A stretch of DNA of 64,000 bases from Planomonospora sp. ID82291 (lineage in GTDB: Bacteria; Actinomycetota; Actinomycetes; Streptosporangiales; Streptosporangiaceae): positions 1,302,001-1,366,000 of the forward strand of contig NZ_JABTEX010000002.1 of assembly GCF_015711645.1 (NCBI RefSeq), given 5' to 3'. A program made the position numbers and the translations under genes. Below are positions 25,985 to 33,676 of this stretch, piece by piece. Below the pieces are notes generated by a model. That model searched no databases, had not been told where the DNA came from, and saw only the letters and a list, made by a program, of their open reading frames with translations. Every line of letters starts with the position of its first letter. The stretch's first letter is position 1.

Positions 25985-27639
25985 GTCTTCTCCAGGTAGC
26001 GGTGGACGAGCGCCACGGCCATCGCCCCCTCGCCGACCGCCGAGGCGACCCGCTTGATCGATCCGGCGCGCACGTCGCCGGCGGCGAAGACACCCGGCAC
26101 GTTGGTCTCCAGGTGGTACGGCTCCCGCCGGAGCGGCCAGTCGCGGGGCCGGTTCCCGCCCGCGGTCAGGTCGGGGCCGGTCAGCACGAAGCCCCGCTCG
26201 TCGCGCTCGACCGCGTCGCCGAGCCAGTCGGTGTGCGGCGCGGCGCCGATGAAGACGAACAGCCACTCGGCGTCGACCGTGCGCTCGCCGTCCGGGCCCT
26301 TGAGCGTGAGCCGCTCCAGGTGCTCCGCGCCCTCGGCGGCGACCACCTCGGTGCCGGTGTGCACCTCGATGTTCGGGGTCTGCGCGATCTGCTCGATCAG
26401 GTAGTGCGACATGGAGCTCTCCAGCCCGTCGCCCCGGACGATCAGGTGCACCCGGTCGGCGTACCCCGACAGGTGCACGGCGCCCTGCCCGGCCGAGTTG
26501 GCCGCGCCGACGATGTAGACGTCGCAGCCGCGGCACTCGGGCGCCTCGGTCACCGCCGCGCCGTAGTAGACGCCCGCGCCGATGAAGTCGTCCAGGCCGG
26601 GGGCGGTCAGCCGCCGGTAGGAGACGCCGGTCGCCAGGATCACCGTGTGCGCGGCGATGCCGCCGCCGTCGGCGAAGCCGACCACCCGGGCCCGGCCCCG
26701 GACCTCCAGGCTGGTGGCCGTGCGGGCGGTGAGCAGCTCGGCGCCGAACTTCAGCGCCTGGCGGCGGGCCCGGTCGGCGAGCTGGGCGCCGGAGACGCCG
26801 TCGGGGAAGCCCAGGTAGTTCTCGATGCGGGAGCTCTGGCCGGCCTGCCCACCGGAGGCGTGCTTCTCCACCAGTACGGTGCGCAGTCCCTCCGAGGCGC
26901 CGTAGACCGCCGCGCCCAGGCCGCCGGGACCGCCGCCGATGACGACCAGGTCGTAGAAGTCGGTGGCGGGGTCGGTGGACAGGCCCACGGCCGAGGCGAG
27001 CTCGGCGGTGGTCGGCGCGGTGAGCGTCGCGCCCTGCGCGGTGACGACCAGCGGCAGGGCGGCCGGACCCGCGCCCTCCCCGGCGGCGGCCAGCAGCTGC
27101 GCGCCCTCGGGCTCGTCGGCCAGCAGCCAGCGGTAGGGGACCTGGTTGCGGGCCAGGAAGTCGCGGACCCGGTAGGAGGGGGCCGACCAGCGCGCCCCCA
27201 CCACCCGCAGCTCGTCGGCGGCGCGCCGGTCGGTCCGCTGCCAGGCGTCGAGCTGGGCGTCCAGCACCGGGTAGAACTTCTCCTCCGGCGGGTCCCAGGG
27301 CTTGAGCAGGTAGTGGTCGAGGTCCACCACGTTGATCGCCTGGATCGCCGCCTCGGTGTCGGCGTAGGCGGTGAGCAGCACCCGGCGGGCGTGGGGGTAC
27401 AGGTCCATGGCCTGCTCCAGGAACTCCACGCCGTTCATCTGGGGCATCCGGTAGTCGGCCAGGATCGCCGCGACGTCGTCGCCGCGCAGCCGCATCTCGC
27501 GGACGCTCTCGATGCCCTGCGCCGCGCTGTCGGCCCTGACGACCCGGTAGGCGTGGCCGTACCGGCGGCGCAGGTCGCGGGCCACGGAGCGCGAGACCCC
27601 CGGGTCGTCGTCGACCGTCACGATGACCGGCTTGTTCAT
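25981..27639 (-). CDS. response regulator fused to thioredoxin-reductase-like flavoprotein
   Basis: 552 aa. The receiver domain (residues 3-125) has the acidic pair Asp10/Asp11, phosphoacceptor Asp62 in ILADYRMPQMNG, Thr90 and Lys113. A glutaredoxin-like spacer covers about 145-220. An FAD/NADPH oxidoreductase starts at about 227 (VVIGGGPGGLGAAVYGASEG) with ASGGQAGQSSRIENYLGFP, the NADPH motif VYIVGAANSAGQGAV and the FAD motif GVFAAGDVRAGSIKR. The classical redox CxxC (CATC) position is occupied by non-cysteine residues; a CRGC lies a few residues later. Phosphorylation by the coupled kinase probably controls flavoenzyme activity. ATG 27639 has GGGGGAAGGG upstream. Confidence 0.88.
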   Translation of the reverse strand: MNKPVIVTVDDDPGVSRSVARDLRRRYGHAYRVVRADSAAQGIESVREMRLRGDDVAAILADYRMPQMNGVEFLEQAMDLYPHARRVLLTAYADTEAAIQAINVVDLDHYLLKPWDPPEEKFYPVLDAQLDAWQRTDRRAADELRVVGARWSAPSYRVRDFLARNQVPYRWLLADEPEGAQLLAAAGEGAGPAALPLVVTAQGATLTAPTTAELASAVGLSTDPATDFYDLVVIGGGPGGLGAAVYGASEGLRTVLVEKHASGGQAGQSSRIENYLGFPDGVSGAQLADRARRQALKFGAELLTARTATSLEVRGRARVVGFADGGGIAAHTVILATGVSYRRLTAPGLDDFIGAGVYYGAAVTEAPECRGCDVYIVGAANSAGQGAVHLSGYADRVHLIVRGDGLESSMSHYLIEQIAQTPNIEVHTGTEVVAAEGAEHLERLTLKGPDGERTVDAEWLFVFIGAAPHTDWLGDAVERDERGFVLTGPDLTAGGNRPRDWPLRREPYHLETNVPGVFAAGDVRAGSIKRVASAVGEGAMAVALVHRYLEKT

Positions 27640-27693
27640 TCCCGCCCTTCCCCCGAGAACCGGACGGTTCTCCCGAAGCATGTCACATCCGGA

Positions 27694-28455
27694 TCAAGCG
27701 ATCACTCTGCTCTGCCCGCCGTCCACCAGGACGGAGACGCCGGTCATGAAGGAGGCCCGCTCGCTCGCCAGGAACGCCACCACGTCGCCGACCTCCTCGG
27801 GGCGGCCCAGCCGGCCCACGGGCACGCGCTCGGCCCGCTCGGCCAGGCCCTCCGGGGTGGGCGTCGCCTCCTTGAGCCGGTCGGTGAGGATCGGCCCCGG
27901 CAGCACGTTGTTGACCAGTACGCCGTCCCGGCCGACCTCGCGGGCGAGCGTGCGGACCACCCCGGCGACCGCCGGGCGGGTGGCGTTGGACAGCGCCAGC
28001 CCGTCGAGCGCCTCGCGCGCCGAGCTGCTGGAGATCGTGACGATCCGTCCCCAGCCGCGCGAGCGCATGTCCGGGAGCACGGCCCGGATCAGCCGGACGG
28101 TGCCCAGCAGGTTGCGGTTGACCGCCGTCTCCCAGTCGTCCTGGTCCACCTGCAGGAAGTCCCCCCGCGGGGGTCCGCCCGCGTTCGCGACCAGGATGTC
28201 GACCGGTCCCAGCACCTCGCGCGTCTCGGCGACGACCCGCGCGGCCGCCTCCGGGTCCTCCACGTCGGCGAGCACCGCGTGCACCGTCCCGCCGAACTCC
28301 TGCAGCTCCACCACGGCGTCGGCGAGCCGCTCGGGGGAGCGGGCGCTCACGCAGACCGCGCAGCCCTCCCGGGCGAGACTCCTGGCCGATGCGAGGCCGA
28401 GCCCCGCGCTGCCGCCCGTGATCAGGGCGACCCTGCCTTCGATTCCGAGATCCAC
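27694..28455 (-). CDS. atypical short-chain dehydrogenase/reductase
   Basis: 253-aa FabG-like SDR. The cofactor loop TGGSAGLG is at 14-21 and NAG at about 91-93. The catalytic Ser block ISSSSARE is present, but the Tyr-x-x-x-Lys pair is replaced by a LALSNATRPAVAG sequence. A subgroup of SDRs carries SNxxR here and may use other residues or be non-catalytic. The C-terminal ASFMTGVSVLVDGG is normal. It lies 54 nt upstream of the response-regulator gene on the same strand and is preceded by a strong terminator behind glnII. Confidence 0.85.
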   Translation of the reverse strand: MDLGIEGRVALITGGSAGLGLASARSLAREGCAVCVSARSPERLADAVVELQEFGGTVHAVLADVEDPEAAARVVAETREVLGPVDILVANAGGPPRGDFLQVDQDDWETAVNRNLLGTVRLIRAVLPDMRSRGWGRIVTISSSSAREALDGLALSNATRPAVAGVVRTLAREVGRDGVLVNNVLPGPILTDRLKEATPTPEGLAERAERVPVGRLGRPEEVGDVVAFLASERASFMTGVSVLVDGGQSRVIA

Positions 28456-28506
28456 GACTCGACGCTACCGCAGGCCGTCCCGGAGCCCGGCGGCGAGGCC
28501 GGGCGC

Positions 28507-28570
28507 GGGCCGGGCGGTACGGCGGGCACGGGCGGAGCGGGCCGGGCGGTACGGCGGGCACGGGCGGAGC
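28507..28570. repeat. 32-nt perfect direct repeat
   Basis: The unit GGGCCGGGCGGTACGGCGGG plus 12 further bases occurs at 28507-28538 and again at 28539-28570, immediately upstream of the SDR gene. The second copy runs into the left arm of the terminator hairpin. Confidence 0.88.
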
Positions 28571-28620
28571 GCGGAGGCCGCGGACACCCCCGGCAGGGTG
28601 TCCGCGGCCTCCGCGCTCCG
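28565..28620. terminator. 25-bp perfect hairpin after glnII
   Basis: Arms 28565-28589 and 28596-28620 are exactly complementary over 25 bp with a 6-nt CCGGCA loop. It lies 14 nt past the glnII stop and isolates glnII from the SDR gene. No T tract follows, so it is of the actinomycete hairpin-only kind. Confidence 0.8.
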
Positions 28621-28634
28621 GATCGCCCGCGGGA

Positions 28635-29654
28635 TCAGACCTGGCCGGCCTTCTCCAGCGCGGAGCAGCAGGTGTCCACGATCAGGCGGGTCACCACGTA
28701 CGGGTCGACGTTCGCGTTGGGGCGGCGGTCCTCGATGTAGCCCTTCTTGTCGATCTCGACCTGCCACGGGATGCGGACCGAGGCGCCGCGGTCGGAGACG
28801 CCGTAGCTGTACTTGTTCCACGGAGCGGTCTCGTGGTGGCCGGTGAGGCGGTCCTCGATGCCGTGACCGTAGTTCTTGACGTGCTCCAGGGGCTTGTCGC
28901 CCTCGCCCAGCGCCTCGCAGGCGGTGATGATCGGGTCGAAGCCCTCGCGCATCGCCTTGGTGGAGAAGTTGGTGTGCGCGCCGGCGCCGTTCCAGTCGCC
29001 CTTCACCGGCTTGGCGTCCAGCGTGGCGGCGATGTCGAACTCCTCCGCGGTGCGGTAGAGCAGCCAGCGGGCGACCCACATGTGGTCGGCGACCTCCACC
29101 GGGCCCGCCGGGCCCACCTGGAACTCCCACTGGCCGGGCATGACCTCGGCGTTGATGCCGGAGATCGCCAGACCGGCCTCCAGGCAGCGGTCGAGGTGCT
29201 TCTCCACGACGTCGCGGCCGAAGACCTCGTCGGCGCCGACGCCGCAGTAGTAGCCGCCCTGCGGGGCCGGGAAGCCGCCCAGCGGGAAGCCGAGCGGGCG
29301 GCCCTCCTTGAAGAAGGTGTACTCCTGCTCGATGCCGAACCAGGACTCCTGGTCGGCGTACTTCTCGGCGACCTCGGTGAGGAGCGCGCGGGTGTTGCTG
29401 GAGTGCGGGGTCATGTCGGGGTTGAGGACCTCGCACAGGACGAGCACGTCGGCGCCGCCGCGGATCGGGTCCGGGCAGGTGAAGACCGGCTTGAGCACGC
29501 GGTCGGAGGAGTGGCCGTCGGCCTGGTTGGTGCTGGACCCGTCGAAGCCCCAGATCGGGAGCTCTGCGCCGTCCGCGAGGACTCGCGTCTTCGAGCGGAG
29601 CTTGGCGGTCGGCTCGGTGCCGTCGATCCAGATGTATTCAGCCTTGAAGGTCAT
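28635..29654 (-). CDS. glnII: glutamine synthetase type II (eukaryote-like GlnII)
   Basis: 339-aa ATP-dependent ammonium-assimilating ligase making glutamine from glutamate. It is the short GSII type: IWGFDGSSTNQA near residue 35 (beta-Grasp domain), then catalytic motifs WFGIEQEYTFF, INAEVMPGQWEFQVGP, and the ATP/ammonium region GAGAHTNFSTKAMR and NKYSYGVSDRGASVRIP. It lacks the Tyr-adenylylation loop of GSI. ATG 29654 has AAGGA eight bases upstream. The gene is monocistronic with its own terminator and a GlnR-like box at 29711-29748, so nitrogen control is expected. Confidence 0.95.
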   Translation of the reverse strand: MTFKAEYIWIDGTEPTAKLRSKTRVLADGAELPIWGFDGSSTNQADGHSSDRVLKPVFTCPDPIRGGADVLVLCEVLNPDMTPHSSNTRALLTEVAEKYADQESWFGIEQEYTFFKEGRPLGFPLGGFPAPQGGYYCGVGADEVFGRDVVEKHLDRCLEAGLAISGINAEVMPGQWEFQVGPAGPVEVADHMWVARWLLYRTAEEFDIAATLDAKPVKGDWNGAGAHTNFSTKAMREGFDPIITACEALGEGDKPLEHVKNYGHGIEDRLTGHHETAPWNKYSYGVSDRGASVRIPWQVEIDKKGYIEDRRPNANVDPYVVTRLIVDTCCSALEKAGQV

Positions 29655-29710
29655 CGGCGGAGTCCTTGGGGAGGGAGTGGTCTGCTGCCTCTGAAGAGTC
29701 GCAAGTCGCG

Positions 29711-29748
29711 ATTTCGCATCTGTTGCCCATATGTGAACGTGGTGTTAC
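29711..29748 (-). promoter_or_regulatory. GlnR-like box upstream of glnII
   Basis: Read toward glnII: GTAAC, 6 nt, TTCAC, 6 nt, GCAAC, 6 nt, GAAAT. This reproduces the a-site/b-site array GTNAC-N6-GAAAC repeated twice with exact 11-nt phasing, although two b-sites are imperfect. It sits 57-94 nt before the ATG. Confidence 0.6.
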
Positions 29749-29951
29749 TTGAGTCCGTTTGGCCAGGCAGCGGTGCCGGAGAATCCTCACGGGGCGGTCC
29801 GGCGCCTGTGAGCTGGGCGTATCCGGCCGTCACGGCCGGGGTCGCGGCCGGCCGGGCCGTGCGGACTCCTCGACGGCTCCGGCGCGGGGTGGCCGCGGTC
29901 GCCCCGGCCGCCCGCGTGCGATCCCGGCCGCCCGGCTATTGAGTGTTGCTA

Positions 29952-29987
29952 TGTACCGGTAGTCGGTGCTACTTTGTACCGGTAGTC
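29952..29987. promoter_or_regulatory. paired TACCGGTA operators before the DUF1048/ABC operon
   Basis: TGTACCGGTAGTC occurs at 29952-29964 and 29975-29987, 23 nt apart (about two helical turns). Each copy centres on the 8-bp palindrome TACCGGTA. PadR-family repressors typically control DUF1048/ABC-2 operons, so a PadR-type protein is the best candidate binder (inference); no padR gene is adjacent. Confidence 0.5.
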
Positions 29988-30118
29988 AGCGACACCGAGT
30001 AGCTGGAGAGGGTGTCCTCGCGGGCGGGCGGATGACCGGGCCGCCCGACGGGACGCCGGAGGGCCTGGAGCCTCCTCGCCGGACGACTCCAGCAGCCCCG
30101 CCGAGGAGGAAGGCATCC

Positions 30119-30556
30119 ATGACCGCAGAGTCGAACGAGACGAAGAGCCGCTATCTGCAGTACCTGGAGATGGTCACCGGGCCGTTCGAGGACAAGCGGC
30201 GCTACCGGCGGTACAAGGCGCGCGTCAAGGGGCTCCCCGCGGGTCACCGCACGGCGGTCGACGCGCTGGAGCGGTACATGCAGTTCTTCGGGCCGGGGAA
30301 GGCGGACAGCCTGCTGGCGATGCTGGACGACCTCGCCGACCTCTTCGAGCAGAGCGCGGCGGACGGAATCCCGGTCCGCGAGATCGTCGGCGAGGACCCG
30401 GTGGGGTTCGCCGAGGCGTTCCTCCGCAACTACCCGGAGGGCCAGTGGATCCACCGGGAGCGGGAACTGCTGGCCGACGCCATCGACCGCGCCGCCGACG
30501 GCACCGCCGACCGAACTGCAGAAGGCACAGATCATGCCGCGGGCGACGAGACGTGA
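30119..30556 (+). CDS. DUF1048 family protein
   Basis: 145-aa helical protein with the DUF1048 pattern: MVTGPFEDKRRYRRYKARVKGLP (as FEDKRRYRRYKARVKGLP, about 20-37), YMQFFGPGKADSLLAMLDDL and VGEDPVGFAEAFLRNY. Members are usually encoded between a PadR regulator and a DrrAB-type exporter; their biochemical role is unknown. ATG 30119 has GAGGAGGAAGG upstream. It is the first gene of a three-gene operon with the ABC ATPase (34 nt downstream) and permease. Confidence 0.82.
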   Translation: MTAESNETKSRYLQYLEMVTGPFEDKRRYRRYKARVKGLPAGHRTAVDALERYMQFFGPGKADSLLAMLDDLADLFEQSAADGIPVREIVGEDPVGFAEAFLRNYPEGQWIHRERELLADAIDRAADGTADRTAEGTDHAAGDET

Positions 30557-30590
30557 CGCGACAGAGAACGGACATGCGGAGGACATACGG

Positions 30591-31397
30591 ATGACAGTCG
30601 ATCAGCTCCGGGAACCGGCGATCCGCGTGCAGGGCCTGGAGAAGTCGTACAAAGGGCTGCGGGTGCTGCGCGGCGTGGACTTCGAGGTGGCGCGGGGCGC
30701 CATCTTCGCCCTGCTCGGTTCGAACGGGGCGGGCAAGACCACGATCGTGAGGATCCTGTCCACGCTGCTCAGGGCCGACGCGGGCACGGCGGGCGTCAAC
30801 GGCTTCGACGTCGCCGGGCGACCGGCGGACGTGCGGGAGTCGATCAGCCTGACGGGGCAGTTCGCCGCGGTCGACGAGATCCTCAGCGGGCGGGAGAACC
30901 TCGTGCTGATCGCCCGGCTGCGGCACCTGCGGGATCCCGGCGGGGTCGCCGACGACCTGCTCGCGCGTTTCTCGCTCACCGAGGCGGGCGGGCGGAAGGT
31001 GTCGACGTACTCGGGCGGCATGCGCCGCCGCCTCGACATCGCGATGAGCCTCATCGGCGATCCGCCGGTCATCTTCCTCGACGAGCCGACGACCGGGCTC
31101 GACCCCCAGGCGCGCATCGAGGTGTGGCAGGCCGTCAGGGAACTCGCCGGCCGGGGGACGACGGTGCTGCTCACCACGCAGTACCTGGACGAGGCCGAAC
31201 AGCTCGCCGACCGGATCGCGATCCTGCACGAGGGCCGGATCCTCGTCGACGGCACCCTGGACGAACTCAGGCGGCTGCTGCCGCCCGCCGAGGTCGAGTA
31301 CGTCGAGAAGCAGCCGACCCTCGAGGACGTCTTCCTGGCCCTCACCGGCGGCGGAGGCCGGGACGGCCATGACCGCGACGCCGCCACGGACGCGTAA
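30591..31397 (+). CDS. ABC-2 type exporter ATPase (DrrA-like)
   Basis: 268-aa nucleotide-binding subunit. Walker A GSNGAGKT (about 43-50), Q-loop LTGQFAAVDEILSGRENL, signature YSGGMRRRL, Walker B VIFLDEPTTGLDPQAR and the switch His replaced by Gln (LLTTQYLDEAEQLADR, as in DrrA proteins). The C-terminal part is the daunorubicin-resistance type. ATG 30591 has GGAGG upstream; an ATG at 30534 inside the DUF1048 gene is less likely. It energises the permease encoded six bases downstream. Confidence 0.92.
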   Translation: MTVDQLREPAIRVQGLEKSYKGLRVLRGVDFEVARGAIFALLGSNGAGKTTIVRILSTLLRADAGTAGVNGFDVAGRPADVRESISLTGQFAAVDEILSGRENLVLIARLRHLRDPGGVADDLLARFSLTEAGGRKVSTYSGGMRRRLDIAMSLIGDPPVIFLDEPTTGLDPQARIEVWQAVRELAGRGTTVLLTTQYLDEAEQLADRIAILHEGRILVDGTLDELRRLLPPAEVEYVEKQPTLEDVFLALTGGGGRDGHDRDAATDA

Positions 31398-31403
31398 GGA
31401 ACG

Positions 31404-32168
31404 ATGATGACCAAGCATTTCCTCGGCGACACCGTCACCCTGCTGGGACGCTCCCTGCGCCACATCGCGCGCAGCCCGGACACCGTCATCACCACCGCGG
31501 TCATGCCGATCGCGATGATGCTGATGTTCGTCTACGTCTTCGGCGGCGCGATCGACACGGGGCCGACCTCGTACGTGGACTACCAGTTGCCCGGCATCCT
31601 GCTCATCACGGTCGCCTCGGGCATCGCCTACACCGCGTTCCGGCTGTTCACGGACATGAAGAGCGGCGTCTTCGAACGCTTCCAGTCCATGCCGATCGCA
31701 CGCTCGTCCGTCCTGTGGGCGCACGTGCTGACCTCGCTGGTCGCCAATGCGATCTCGCTCGTGGTCGTCGTGCTCGTCGCTCTGCTGATGGGCTTCCGCT
31801 CGGCGGCGGGAGCACCGGCGTGGCTCGCGGTCGCCGGCATCCTCGTCCTGTTCACCCTGGCGCTGACCTGGCTGGCCGTCATCCCCGGCCTGACCGCCAC
31901 GACCATGGAGGGCGCGAGCGCGTTCTCCTACCCGCTCATCTTCCTGCCCTTCCTCAGCTCGGCCTTCGTGCCCACCGACACCATGCCCGGCCCGCTGCGC
32001 GCCTTCGCCGAGCACCAGCCGGTGACCTCCATCGTCAACACCATCCGCGGCCTGTTCGCCCGGCAGCCGATCGGCACGGACCTGTGGATCGCCCTGGCCT
32101 GGTGCGTCGGCATCCTCGTCGTCGCGTTCGCCCTGGCGATGAACACCTACCGCCGGAAGATCTCCTAG
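31404..32168 (+). CDS. ABC-2 type permease (DrrB-like)
   Basis: 254-aa membrane subunit with six predicted TM helices (TVITTAVMPIAMMLMFVYVF, LPGILLITVASGIAY, AISLVVVVLVALLMGF, VAGILVLFTLALTWLAVIPGL, AFSYPLIFLPFLSSAF, WIALAWCVGILVVAFALAM) and the ABC-2 signature near VFERFQSMPIARSSVLWAHVL. Probably exports a hydrophobic drug or metabolite. ATG 31404 or 31407, with AAGGAAC upstream. Last gene of the operon; it ends before a terminator facing the MerR gene. Confidence 0.9.
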   Translation: MMTKHFLGDTVTLLGRSLRHIARSPDTVITTAVMPIAMMLMFVYVFGGAIDTGPTSYVDYQLPGILLITVASGIAYTAFRLFTDMKSGVFERFQSMPIARSSVLWAHVLTSLVANAISLVVVVLVALLMGFRSAAGAPAWLAVAGILVLFTLALTWLAVIPGLTATTMEGASAFSYPLIFLPFLSSAFVPTDTMPGPLRAFAEHQPVTSIVNTIRGLFARQPIGTDLWIALAWCVGILVVAFALAMNTYRRKIS

Positions 32169-32240
32169 GGCCCGCGAGGCGCGGGCGGCGCCGCCGGACC
32201 ACCGGGAGCGCGGCGGCGACCGGCGGGCCGGTGCCGCCGG

Positions 32241-32263
32241 GCCGCCGCGGGATCCGCGGCGGC
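32241..32263. terminator. 10-bp hairpin between convergent permease and MerR genes
   Basis: GCCGCCGCGG (32241-32250) and CCGCGGCGGC (32254-32263) with a GAT loop, in the 99-nt gap between stops at 32168 and 32268. No T tract. Confidence 0.5.
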
Positions 32264-32267
32264 GGCC

Positions 32268-32912
32268 TCAGCTCCGCGGGGCCGCCCCGAAGGTCCGGGC
32301 CGAGACGGACTCCTGGGCCAGCCGGCGCATCACGTCGAGGACGCGGCCCTTCACGACGGTGCCGACCACCAGCGCCTCGACCGCCTCCTCGCGGGTCCGG
32401 TCGGCGGGGATGGTGCGGATCTCGTGCTCGGAGACGAGCCGCATGGCCGCCTCGGCATAGGGGCGCAGGGCGTCGCCGGTGGCCGGCAGGCCGAGCCGGT
32501 CGAGGGTGAGGACGGCCTGGGCGAGCTCGTCGCGGGCGGGGGCGGCGGCGTCGACCTGCCAGCCGAGGTCGGCGACGAGGCGGTCGGCCTCGGCCCGGGC
32601 GCGCCGCCACTCCGCGTCGTCGGGATGGGCCTCGACCGGCGGGGAGATGGCGTAGTGGGCGGTGCCGAGCACGAGGTGCAGGTCCATGCCCTCGTCCTCC
32701 ACCGCGGCGACCACCTTGCGGATGGCCGCGATGGACAGGTGGCCGACCTCCAGCAGCGCGCGGATCAGGCGGAGCCGCCGCAGGTGGCGCTCGCCGTACT
32801 CGGCCCGGGTGGCGGAGGTCTGCTCCCCGGCGGGCAGCAGGCCCTCGCGCAGGTAGTACTTGATCGTCGGGATGGGGACGCCCGAGGCGGCGCTGAGCTG
32901 CGAGATCCTCAT
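32268..32912 (-). CDS. MerR family transcriptional regulator
   Basis: 214 aa. The N-terminal MerR winged helix (MRISQLSAASGVPIPTIKYYLREGLLP as ISQLSAASGVPIPTIKYYLR, residues 3-22) and the second basic wing RAEYGERHLRRLRLIRALLEVGHLS are clear. A coiled-coil dimerisation helix and a 100-residue effector domain without cysteines follow, so it is not a metal-thiol sensor of the MerR/CueR kind. TACTAT ends six bases before ATG 32912, suggesting leaderless expression, but the HAD gene ends only 15 nt upstream and may share a transcript. Convergent with the exporter operon. Confidence 0.87.
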   Translation of the reverse strand: MRISQLSAASGVPIPTIKYYLREGLLPAGEQTSATRAEYGERHLRRLRLIRALLEVGHLSIAAIRKVVAAVEDEGMDLHLVLGTAHYAISPPVEAHPDDAEWRRARAEADRLVADLGWQVDAAAPARDELAQAVLTLDRLGLPATGDALRPYAEAAMRLVSEHEIRTIPADRTREEAVEALVVGTVVKGRVLDVMRRLAQESVSARTFGAAPRS

Positions 32913-32927
32913 CAGTGGATAGTACAG

Positions 32928-33560
32928 CTAGCCAACGGGTGCGGTGCTCTCGCCGCCGGGGACCGCGTCCCGCAGGGCCGGGCGGACGTCGATGACCTCC
33001 ATCCCGGCGGCCAGCGCGGCGGCCACCCCCTCGTCGGTGTCCTCGTAGGCGACGCAGGCGTGCGGGAGGACCTCCAGCCGCCGGGCCGCGAGCAGGTAGA
33101 CGTCGGGGGCGGGCTTGCCCTCCCGGACGTCGTCGCGGGTGACGACCGCGTCGAAGAGCGGGAGCAGGCCGGTGGTGCGCAGGGTCTCGCGCACCCGTCC
33201 GCGCGACCCGCCGGAGGCCACCGCCATGGGCACCCGGCCCCGGTGCGCCTCGGCGACCGCGGCCACCTGCGGGTACGGCGCGACGGTGTCCACCAGCCAC
33301 CGGTAGGCGTCGGCCGCGGCGGCGGACACCGCCCGGTGGTCCAGCTCCGCGCCGGTCTCGGCCTCCAGCTCGGCCAGGAGGCGGTCGGCGGACAGGCCGG
33401 TCCGGGCGCGGTACCAGGCGGGGTCGAGCTCGACCTGCCAGGACTCCAGGGCCGCCCGCCACGCGGTCTCGTTGGCGGCGGCGGTGTTCACGAGGGTCCC
33501 GTCGCAGTCGAAGATCAGGGCGGCGTACGGCCGCGCCGGCTGGAGTCGTCGGTCGAGCAT
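32928..33560 (-). CDS. HAD-superfamily hydrolase (beta-phosphoglucomutase-like)
   Basis: 210-aa HAD-IA enzyme. Nucleophile Asp18 and acid/base Asp20 in IFDCDGTLV, a helical cap (about 35-95), motif II Ser in MAVASGGSR, motif III Lys in EGKPAPDVYLLAA and motif IV acids in YEDTDEG. It probably dephosphorylates or isomerises a sugar phosphate; substrate unknown. Divergent from the siderophore permease genes, 83 nt from their IdeR box. The ATG at 33560 has only a weak ribosome site. Confidence 0.88.
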   Translation of the reverse strand: MLDRRLQPARPYAALIFDCDGTLVNTAAANETAWRAALESWQVELDPAWYRARTGLSADRLLAELEAETGAELDHRAVSAAAADAYRWLVDTVAPYPQVAAVAEAHRGRVPMAVASGGSRGRVRETLRTTGLLPLFDAVVTRDDVREGKPAPDVYLLAARRLEVLPHACVAYEDTDEGVAAALAAGMEVIDVRPALRDAVPGGESTAPVG

Positions 33561-33643
33561 GGCCGCCTAACGCGCGTGACGTCTGGATCACGGCAACCCT
33601 ACCGGTGGACGCGGCCGGGCGGGGCGTCCCGTACCACCTGCTA

Positions 33644-33662
33644 TAAGGTAAGCCTTGCCTAA
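33644..33662. promoter_or_regulatory. IdeR/DmdR iron box of the siderophore permease operon
   Basis: TAAGGTAAGCCTTGCCTAA matches the 19-bp TTAGGTTAGGCTAACCTAA consensus at most positions. It ends 14 nt before the permease ATG, so Fe-loaded repressor would cover the promoter or start site. Confidence 0.8.
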
Positions 33663-33676
33663 ATCAGGGAGGTTCG

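Larger units (their letters stand above)
29655..30118. other. 464-nt divergent gap, glnII / DUF1048 operon
   Basis: No coding region is supported. The left part holds the GlnR-like box of glnII and the right part the two TACCGGTA operators of the exporter operon. From about 29990 to 30100 is the untranslated leader of the DUF1048 gene, ending in a strong GAGGAGGAAGG. Confidence 0.6.

Noticed and set aside
26002-28740. 912-aa plus-strand frame
   Set aside because: Antisense to the response regulator-flavoreductase and SDR genes; composition is Gly/Arg/His/Val without motifs.
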